A stretch of 10,062 nt of DNA from JBBRYB01 sp038238115. GTDB taxonomy: Bacteria; Actinomycetota; Actinomycetes; Propionibacteriales; Nocardioidaceae. The position numbers were made by a program, and so were the translations under genes. Each line of letters begins with the position of its first letter. Position 1 is the first letter of the stretch. Below are positions 5,860-10,062 of the stretch, piece after piece. Below the pieces are notes generated by a model. The model worked only from the letters and a program-made list of their open reading frames with translations, had not been told where the DNA came from and did no database searches. Location of the stretch: the NCBI GenBank assembly GCA_038238115.1, contig JBBRYB010000093.1, forward strand, positions 1 through 10,062, written 5' to 3'.

Positions 5860-7097
5860 GTGAGCAACCCGAGCATCCGCGACCAGTTGTGGCGTGCCGC
5901 CGACCCCACGGGGGAGCAGCGCGCGCTGCTCGACGCCGCAGCCGTCGTCGGGCGCGCCCCGACCTGGCTGCAGCGGCTTGGACGGAGCCTGGACGCGTCG
6001 TGGAGGCGGCTGGGCGACCTGGGCACGGAGCAGGCCGCGCTCATGGACTCGATGGAGGCCGCTGTCAAGTTGTTGGTCCCTCGCGGCTGGGCTGTCATGC
6101 ACATGGACACCGCGGCCGTGAAGGACGCGGTCGCCGCGGTGCGAGCGGGTCGGCCCGAGGAGGCCGACGACCTGCTCGCCGCGCAGTGGGATGGCGAGGC
6201 CGACTGGCGCATCAGGCGGGTGGGCAAGCGGGTCGGGTCTATGGCCGCGGCCGACGAGGAGCTGAACGCCCTGTTCCATGAGCGCGCAAGGCTGCTCGAC
6301 CTGGCCGCGGAGCACCATCTGGCAGGCCGGTACGACGCGTCGATCCCGCTTCTCTTGGCCCACATCGAAGGCATCGTCATCGACGTGACGGGGGGCAAGA
6401 AGTACTTCACGAAGGCGCAGGGCAAGAAGGCGGACGTGGTGAACCCGCAGGACCTCGCGGGCATCGAGGCGTGCATGGCCGCCCTGCAGGTCGCCTACGG
6501 CGAGAATGTGGACGTCACCCAGGCCGCTGGCAGCCTGTCGCGGCACGGCGTTCTGCACGGCCGGGAACTGGCCTACGACACCCGTGTCAACTCAGCGAAG
6601 ACGTGGTCCGTCATGGACGCGGTGGTTCGCTGGGCGCTCCCGCATTCCCGGGCGTTCGCCGACGCGCGCCTCGCGGAGCGCCAGGCCGCGAACGTCGGGA
6701 GTCAGGACACCGACGAGCGCGGGCGGCGGGTGGACGACCGCGAGATCGCCGAGACCCGCGACATGCTTCGGGTGCTGCAGACCTCCGCGATGGGCTGGCA
6801 CCGCCAGCGTGACCGCTTCCGGGACGACCTCGTCGGCGGCGTCTACGAGGCCAAGGACTTCACCAAGCGCGGGCTCCCATCGGACCCCGGCATCGTGACC
6901 CAGGTTGGGCCGGACGGGCAGGCCGTGGCCTACTGCCGCGCCACCGCCTCGGGTGGGTCCTGGGCCTCGCCCTGGTCGCGGACGGCAAGCACTTGCAGGA
7001 GTACCTGTTTGCCGGGGCGCAGCCGCCCGCGAGCCTTCCAGCGGAGCCGGGGTCGGGCTGGGGCGAGCACTTCGACACCCCGCCCGACTGGGCCTGA
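5860..7097 (+). pseudogene. Large HEPN-like protein (R-x4-H), frameshifted near 6951
   Basis: The GTG at 5860 follows GGGAGG (5846-5851) with 8-nt spacing, which decides the start over GTG 5827. The protein is mostly helical. Residues 1-150 are an uncharacterised region. A C-terminal-type HEPN domain follows (about 150-262): YDASIPLLLAHIEGIVIDVT, then AAGSLSRHGVLHGRELAYD with R228-x4-H233, and NSAKTWSVMDAVVRWAL. The RX4-6H motif forms the RNase active site in HEPN toxins and defence proteins. After TCG 6949-6951 frame 0 becomes Ser/Arg-rich and non-protein-like, while the other frame gives WVLGLALVADGKHLQEYLFA and ends DTPPDWA at TGA 7095-7097. Restoring one G in the GGG-T run would give about 412 aa. 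RNase function is inferred from the motif only. It may act with the preceding membrane protein. Confidence 0.75.
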
Positions 7098-7191
7098 GAT
7101 GTCACCCACGTCAGACGACCTCCAGTCGGTCCACCGCCCACGGCGCGACCTTACTCACGACGACGGCCTCTACCAGCGACTCCACGACCGC

Positions 7192-7498
7192 TCACTGCCG
7201 GTCCAGGTCCAGCCCCTCGAACGCCTCTGGCGTCGCCACGCTGGGCTTGGGCGCTGCCTTCGCTGCTCCCGCTCTAGCGAGGCCTGCTCGGCCGCCAGCG
7301 CTTGCCCCTGCGGGACCACGATCGATCCACTGCACAACGCCTCCCTGGAACGCGTCCATGGGTTTCTTGATCTGCCCTGGAATCTGTCGCAAGCCCGCCT
7401 CTCCGGCCGGCCCACTCCTGCACCGGCAGCGCCTCGCCCGACAGGTCCACCGTGGCCAACGTTGCGGACGAGTTTCCACTGAGCGCTCCGAAGGCCAT
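7192..7498 (-). pseudogene. Small hypothetical gene with a frame disruption
   Basis: From ATG 7498 the minus strand reads MAFGALSGNSSATLATVDLS, then GEALPVQEWAGR with strong G/C third-position bias. Near 7400-7407 protein-like sequence moves to another frame: EAGLRQIPGQIKKPMDAFQG, GVVQWIDRG, an Ala/Gly/Lys linker, and SVATPEAFEGLDLDRQ ending in TGA (7192-7194). Removing one base in the CCGGAGAGG run joins the two into about 101 aa. I recognise no family. No Shine-Dalgarno sequence precedes 7498. It lies 109 bp downstream of the zinc-ribbon gene on the same strand, probably in the same transcript, and converges on the HEPN-like gene. Alternatively, a continuous frame from 7611 (ATGA overlap with the zinc-ribbon stop) could be the gene, but its N-terminal half looks unlike protein. 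Confidence 0.4.
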
Positions 7499-7607
7499 CC
7501 GTAAATTCTGAGTCCGGACAGTGGGTGGAAAGACGCAGCCCGTCGCGTGGCGCTCCGTGCACTCTGGATTGCGTGCTCGTTGGCATCTTGAGGGCGTTGG
7601 CCACGCC

Positions 7608-8018
7608 TCATGCGTCTCTCCGCCCGGGCGAGAGATGGCAGGCGGGTCGCCGCTCCATCGCCACGAGAACCTCGTTGATGGCGCGGACGAGATCAGGAAG
7701 GTGGCGGTCGTAGACCAGGCCCCGGTCGAGTTGGACGACCAGCTCGGCCAGCGCGCCTGGCCAGGCGTCACCCTTGGGGATCGTTGGGACCGCAACCCGC
7801 TGCGGCACCAGTACCGGCTTCTCGACCTCCACGATCCTCACCACGACGTCCACGGCAGCGAGTCCGGACTCGGCGGCTCGGCGCTGCTCCCAAGCGCGCT
7901 GGCGGCAGGACCGGGAGCACCACTTGGGGATCCGCCCGGTCGCGGCCAGCGTGAAGGTGGTGCCGCACCACGCGCACGCGACGATCTGACCCGGCGCGCG
8001 GACCGACTTTCGCTGCAT
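7608..8018 (-). CDS. Four-cysteine zinc-ribbon protein
   Basis: A 136-aa protein with an N-terminal metal-binding knuckle pair: C15-x2-C18 (CAWC) and C34-x3-C38 (CSRSC), separated by TFTLAATGRIPKW, followed by a basic helix RQRAWEQRRAAE. Such treble-clef or zinc-ribbon modules bind DNA, RNA or protein, and are common in short actinobacterial accessory proteins. The rest (60-125) alternates hydrophobic strands (VVVRIVEVEKPVLVP) with a helix (LPDLVRAINEVLVAME) and matches nothing I know. The ATG at 8018 is preceded by AGGAGG (8030-8035, spacing 11) and a closer GAAGG. It heads a minus-strand unit with the disrupted gene downstream. Upstream lies a cluster of inverted repeats at 8106-8180. Function unknown; a regulatory or nucleic-acid-binding role is inferred. 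Confidence 0.8.
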   Translation of the reverse strand: MQRKSVRAPGQIVACAWCGTTFTLAATGRIPKWCSRSCRQRAWEQRRAAESGLAAVDVVVRIVEVEKPVLVPQRVAVPTIPKGDAWPGALAELVVQLDRGLVYDRHLPDLVRAINEVLVAMERRPACHLSPGRRDA

Positions 8019-8105
8019 GGCTGCCTTCCCCTCCTCGGTTCATAGGCGGTCGGCCGAGCCGGTTATGGACAAGGCCGGGTGAGCTTGTGCGTTTCGTCAC
8101 GACGC

Positions 8106-8180
8106 TGCGAGACCTCGCAGGCCCGGTCAGGCTTTGCATGAGGTGTGAGGTCTCGGGTTCCTCGCATTTGGTGATGCGAG
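8106..8180. repeat. Cluster of nested inverted repeats (TGCGAG/CTCGCA)
   Basis: TGCGAG-AC-CTCGCA (8106-8119) is a perfect 6+6 palindrome. CGAGACCTC (8108-8116) and GAGGTCTCG (8147-8155) form a perfect 9-bp inverted repeat. CTCGCAT (8161-8167) and ATGCGAG (8174-8180) form a 7-bp hairpin with a 6-nt loop. The hexamer TGCGAG thus occurs four times in alternating orientation within 75 bp. The region lies between the PIN toxin stop and the zinc-ribbon gene, so it could be a terminator for the toxin transcript, an operator, or a structured RNA. Confidence 0.65.
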
Positions 8181-8245
8181 TTCGCCCGGTGAGTGACGTG
8201 CTACAGGCGGCATGATGGCGGGCTGGCGTTTGGTGTGAAGCGGGA

Positions 8246-8809
8246 TCAGTGCAGGTCGAACTCGTGGCGCCTGACTTCGTCGGCGAAGGTCGGCACACCT
8301 GCGAGGCCGAGGGATCCCAGGAGGGCTGCGAGGCTCGTCCTCGGACGTGAGTACGCGCTGAGCTGAGCTGCCAGCGCCCGCTCGACCCGTCCGGGGTGAA
8401 GGTCGATCTGGTCGAGCAGGAAGTCGTCGGGGTGGACCGCAGCGAGGTGCAGTGGTTGCAGGGCCGCGGGTGGGAAGTCGCTGAGGTTGAACGTCACGAC
8501 GATCTCGCACCGACCCCGAGCGGCGGCAGCGACGACGTGTCGGTCCTTCTCGTTACAGGTCATCGACGAGATGAGGTGGGCGTAGCCGGTGACCTCAGCG
8601 TTGGGGAAGGCAGCCTGCATGTGCGCGATGCGCCGGGTGGCCGCCTCCGGGTCAAGCCCGGCGTGCTCGACCAGGTTTCGCCCGAGTTCGTCGAGCACGT
8701 CGGCGGACCAGTGTGGCGAGAAGACGCCCTGTTCGGCGATCCGCAGGAGGGTGTCGGCCAACGTTGCGCCGTAGATGGCACAGGTGTCGAGGAAGACCGG
8801 GAAGGCCAC
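8246..8809 (-). CDS. PIN-domain toxin (VapC-like RNase)
   Basis: A 187-aa protein with the acidic residues of a PIN nuclease: D8 (FLDTCAIYG), E41 (ADVLDELGRN), D89 (NEKDRHVVAAA) and D111 at the end of TFNLSD. The spacing and the phrases VTGYAHLISSMTCNEKDRHV and VHPDDFLLDQIDL are typical of a longer actinobacterial PIN family paired with HTH antitoxins. PIN toxins cleave RNA in a metal-dependent way, stopping translation. The start is GTG 8809, only 3 nt after the antitoxin stop, so the two genes are translated together. It is longer than classic VapC (about 130 aa), with an extra helical C-terminus (140-187). All acidic residues are present, so activity is plausible. The exact RNA target cannot be read from the sequence. 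Confidence 0.88.
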   Translation of the reverse strand: MAFPVFLDTCAIYGATLADTLLRIAEQGVFSPHWSADVLDELGRNLVEHAGLDPEAATRRIAHMQAAFPNAEVTGYAHLISSMTCNEKDRHVVAAAARGRCEIVVTFNLSDFPPAALQPLHLAAVHPDDFLLDQIDLHPGRVERALAAQLSAYSRPRTSLAALLGSLGLAGVPTFADEVRRHEFDLH

Positions 8810-8812
8810 GGG

Positions 8813-9307
8813 TCAGCGGGTCCTCGGAGGTGGTCCGTCCGTCACCTCGTAGAGGCCCGTTGCCTCCGCCTCGGCTGCCATCTGGTCGAGACGGTCGCGT
8901 CTGCTGGTTTCGAGCCGAGCCTGGTAGTCGAGCAGGTCTTTCAGCATCACGAACCGGTGCCGCCCGGGCTTGGTCATGGGGATCTCGCCGGCCTCCAGGA
9001 GTCGGACGAGGGTGGGCCTGGACATCCCGAGGAAGTCGGCGGCCTCTTGAGTGGTGAGGCGGGCGTTGTGCGGTGCAACGGTGACTCCCATCCCTGACGA
9101 CAGAGCAGCGGCGACCTGGTGGAGAACGTCGAACATGGCCTCGGGAAACTCGATCGTACGACCGTCCGCGGCCACCAGGGCGGGCCTCCGCGCCGGTGGC
9201 GCGATGCCGAGCTCCTCGAGTGCCTGAACGAAGTCGATGATCTGGGCGTCCTGGCCCGACTCCGGGACGTATGTGCGACTGCCTGCGCCTGCGGCGGGCT
9301 TGGCCAT
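8813..9307 (-). CDS. HTH-domain antitoxin paired with PIN toxin
   Basis: A 164-aa protein with a central excisionase/MerR-like DNA-binding domain (about residues 84-128): LTTQEAADFLGMSRPTLVRL, then LEAGEIPMTKPGRHRF and LKDLLDYQ. The preceding half (VQALEELG, EFPEAMFDVLHQVAAAL) is helical. The C-terminal tail (DQMAAEAEATGLYEV) probably wraps and blocks the PIN toxin encoded 3 nt downstream. The domain normally autorepresses the operon promoter. The ATG at 9307 was chosen over GTG 9316 because a perfect GGAGGTGA (9313-9320) sits 5 nt upstream and overlaps that GTG. This antitoxin architecture next to PIN proteins is common in actinobacteria. The pair lies close to attR, as expected for a module that stabilises the element. 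Confidence 0.87.
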   Translation of the reverse strand: MAKPAAGAGSRTYVPESGQDAQIIDFVQALEELGIAPPARRPALVAADGRTIEFPEAMFDVLHQVAAALSSGMGVTVAPHNARLTTQEAADFLGMSRPTLVRLLEAGEIPMTKPGRHRFVMLKDLLDYQARLETSRRDRLDQMAAEAEATGLYEVTDGPPPRTR

Positions 9308-9312
9308 GGGAT

Positions 9313-9345
9313 TCACCTCCGCCTACGATGCTACTACGAAACGAA
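9313..9345 (-). promoter_or_regulatory. Toxin-antitoxin leader with perfect Shine-Dalgarno and TACGA repeats
   Basis: GGAGGTGA (9313-9320, minus) fully matches the anti-Shine-Dalgarno sequence and fixes the antitoxin start. Just upstream, TACGA occurs twice on the plus strand, 12 bp apart, within CTACGATGCTACTACGAAAC. These direct repeats lie where an autorepressing antitoxin would bind, but that role is inferred. Confidence 0.45.
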
Positions 9346-9378
9346 AAAATCGAACAGGCGGTCGCGAAGGCTTCTGCG

Positions 9379-9397
9379 CTGCTAACGCTTTGCTAAC
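9379..9397 (+). repeat. Paired TGCTAAC repeat, right arm (putative integrase arm sites)
   Basis: CTGCTAACGCTTTGCTAAC contains two direct TGCTAAC copies (9380-9386, 9391-9397), matching the left pair at 888-907 apart from one missing A in the spacer. It ends 97 bp before the attR core. In the excised circle the two pairs would flank the core in the same orientation, as in an attP with P and P' arms. Confidence 0.7.
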
Positions 9398-9404
9398 ACT
9401 CACC

Positions 9405-9451
9405 GTGGACCGGGGTGGACAAACCCCGATCACAGCGGGCCGTTGCAACGG
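9405..9451. repeat. GTGGAC direct repeats, hairpin and 12-bp palindrome in attR arm
   Basis: GTGGAC occurs at 9405-9410 and 9415-9420, exactly 10 bp apart. CGGGGT/ACCCCG (9411-9416, 9423-9428) form a hairpin with a 6-nt loop. CCGTTGCAACGG (9440-9451) is a perfect 12-bp palindrome. They lie between the arm repeats and the attR core, where excisionase or host bending factors would bind. The structures are seen directly; the binding role is inferred. Confidence 0.5.
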
Positions 9452-9493
9452 GGGCTTGAGCCTGAACGACGGGCCGGGACGGTCTCGCAAATC

Positions 9494-9538
9494 CTACGGA
9501 TCAGAAGGTTGGGGGGTTCGAATCCCTCCGAGCGCGCC
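9494..9538 (+). repeat. attR core (partial tRNA-Arg copy with extra G)
   Basis: This 45-nt copy of the tRNA 3' half begins CTACGGATC and ends GCGCGCC. The G run before TTCGAATC has six Gs against five in the intact tRNA. It lacks the acceptor 5' strand and D-arm, so it is not a tRNA gene. It is either the displaced original chromosomal 3' end or was altered after integration, when selection on it ended. Confidence 0.92.
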
Positions 9539-9681
9539 AGGAAAACCCCAGGTCAAACATGTTTTCGTCGCTGGGTCGCGTGCTGGGGGTTGGTCGTGTT
9601 TTGCAGCCGTGTCCGCGAGAACCTTTGGATCAGTCGAGAGGATGCTCTCGATCGCGCTGACCGGCGGGCTGCTCTGCAACG

Positions 9682-9713
9682 CGCTCGGCCTGGACGCCGG
9701 CCTGGGCCGAGCG
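9682..9713 (-). terminator. Hairpin downstream of the right-edge gene
   Basis: CGCTCGGCC (9682-9690) and GGCCGAGCG (9705-9713) form a perfect 9-bp stem with a 14-nt loop, about 20 nt after the stop codon of the minus-strand gene at 9733. No T-run follows, as is common for actinobacterial terminators. Termination function is inferred from position. Confidence 0.5.
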
Positions 9714-9732
9714 TCTGGAGCCGTCGGGCTCG

Positions 9733-10062
9733 TCAGCGCCCCAGCTGGACGATCTGGACCGCGAGTTCGACGATGGTGCGGGCGCGTCTGACGAGTGCTT
9801 CGGCCTTGGCTGCGGTCACGAGAGCGACTCCGTACTCGACGCCGCCCTTCGCCGAAAGCAGATCGCGGAAGGCCCTCGAAGCTGTCGTTGCATCCGGTCG
9901 CTGGCCGAGTGCCTGTTCAAACTCCTTGGCGGCCGTTGCGTGGTTCTTGCCCTTGCTGGTGGCGCCGGTGAGTGCGGTAACGATGGCGTCTTTGGCGCTG
10001 ACGCCAGCATGGATCGCGTCGCCCGCCGCGGGGTTGCGACGTCCGGCGGAAAGGTTGTCCTC
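9733..10062 (-). CDS. C-terminal part of a helical, possibly HEPN-like protein
   Basis: About 109 codons are visible; the 5' end lies beyond the right edge. The frame reads SAGRRNPAAGDAIHAGVSAK, then DAIVTALTGATSKGKNHATA, AAKEFEQALGQRPDATTASR, LLSAKGGVEYGVALVTAAKA, ending RARTIVELAVQIVQLGR and TGA (9733-9735). The pattern of amphipathic helices, with the early A-x-D-A-I motif in a helix and a final EYG...A--LV--AR helix, resembles HEPN-like proteins of actinobacteria, but I see no clear RX4-6H motif in this part. Such proteins are often encoded beside nucleotidyltransferase-like or toxin genes that would lie upstream, outside the window. It is chromosomal, beyond attR. The coding call is firm; the family is tentative. 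Confidence 0.7.
   Translation of the reverse strand, partial: EDNLSAGRRNPAAGDAIHAGVSAKDAIVTALTGATSKGKNHATAAKEFEQALGQRPDATTASRAFRDLLSAKGGVEYGVALVTAAKAEALVRRARTIVELAVQIVQLGR

Larger units (their letters stand above)
751..9538. mobile_element. Integrated genetic element at tRNA-Arg(ACG), att to att
   Basis: A 44-nt segment of the tRNA 3' half (751-794) recurs as 45 nt at 9494-9538, differing only by one extra G. A tyrosine integrase gene ends about 110 bp inside the left copy, followed upstream by an excisionase-like gene. This is the classic arrangement of a tRNA-integrated island. One unit from core to core is about 8.74 kb. Cargo includes Mrr nuclease, a HEPN-like protein, a zinc-ribbon protein and an HTH/PIN toxin-antitoxin pair. 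I see no relaxase, replication initiator, FtsK/TraB translocase, capsid or terminase gene, so this is not an evident prophage or self-transferring element. It is best described as an integrative island, perhaps mobilised by a helper. Confidence 0.88.

Noticed and set aside
5785..6558. Long minus-strand frame opposite the HEPN-like gene
   Set aside because: Arises from high-GC codon bias; His/Arg/Pro-rich with no motifs, while the plus strand has a strong ribosome binding site and HEPN-like sequence.
6952..7482. Frame-0 continuation of the HEPN-like gene to 7482
   Set aside because: The sequence after 6951 becomes Ser/Arg/Pro-rich and overlaps a convergent gene, while another frame restores protein-like sequence that ends at 7097.
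8106..8180. CRISPR-like array
   Set aside because: The repeats are short, inverted and not separated by regular spacers; no cas genes are present.
9494..9679. Minus-strand frame starting near 9679 and ending in GGIRTPQPSDP
   Set aside because: The same tRNA-antisense artefact, produced by the attR copy; the rest has no protein-like features.

Overview
The window is high-GC actinobacterial DNA. The left edge carries the start of a GTP-type phosphoenolpyruvate carboxykinase gene, and coding regions show strong GC preference at third positions, frequent GTG starts and probable leaderless genes. I infer an actinomycete host but cannot name the genus.

Layout. Positions 1-310 (minus) hold the N-terminus of pckG. 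A non-coding stretch follows, then a complete tRNA-Arg(ACG) at 720-792. The 3' part of this tRNA (751-794) is repeated at 9494-9538 with one extra G. The two copies are the attL and attR of an integrated element of about 8.7 kb. A tyrosine integrase (903-2162) and an excisionase-like HTH protein (2162-2338) sit just inside attL. Paired TGCTAAC repeats lie about 95 bp from each att core and look like integrase arm sites. Chromosome resumes after 9538 and includes the C-terminal part of a helical, possibly HEPN-like protein (9733-10062, minus).

Cargo, left to right: palindromes and a 36-aa lysine-rich mini-protein (2740-2850); an 87-aa hypothetical (2908-3171); a DUF6994-type protein (3144-3851, minus); an Mrr-type restriction endonuclease (4097-4954); a short membrane-anchored protein (5317-5745) followed by a large HEPN-like protein with an R-x4-H motif (5860-7097, frameshifted); a small frame-disrupted gene (7192-7498, minus); a four-cysteine zinc-ribbon protein (7608-8018, minus); and an HTH antitoxin/PIN toxin pair (8246-9307, minus).

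Interpretation. This looks like a small defence or stability island without visible replication or transfer genes: Int/Xis for mobility, a toxin-antitoxin pair for maintenance, and Mrr plus a candidate membrane-protein/HEPN pair as possible anti-phage cargo. The membrane-protein/HEPN pair is the best candidate for an undescribed system. Three cargo genes show frame problems, so the element may be decaying or the sequence may contain single-base indels.
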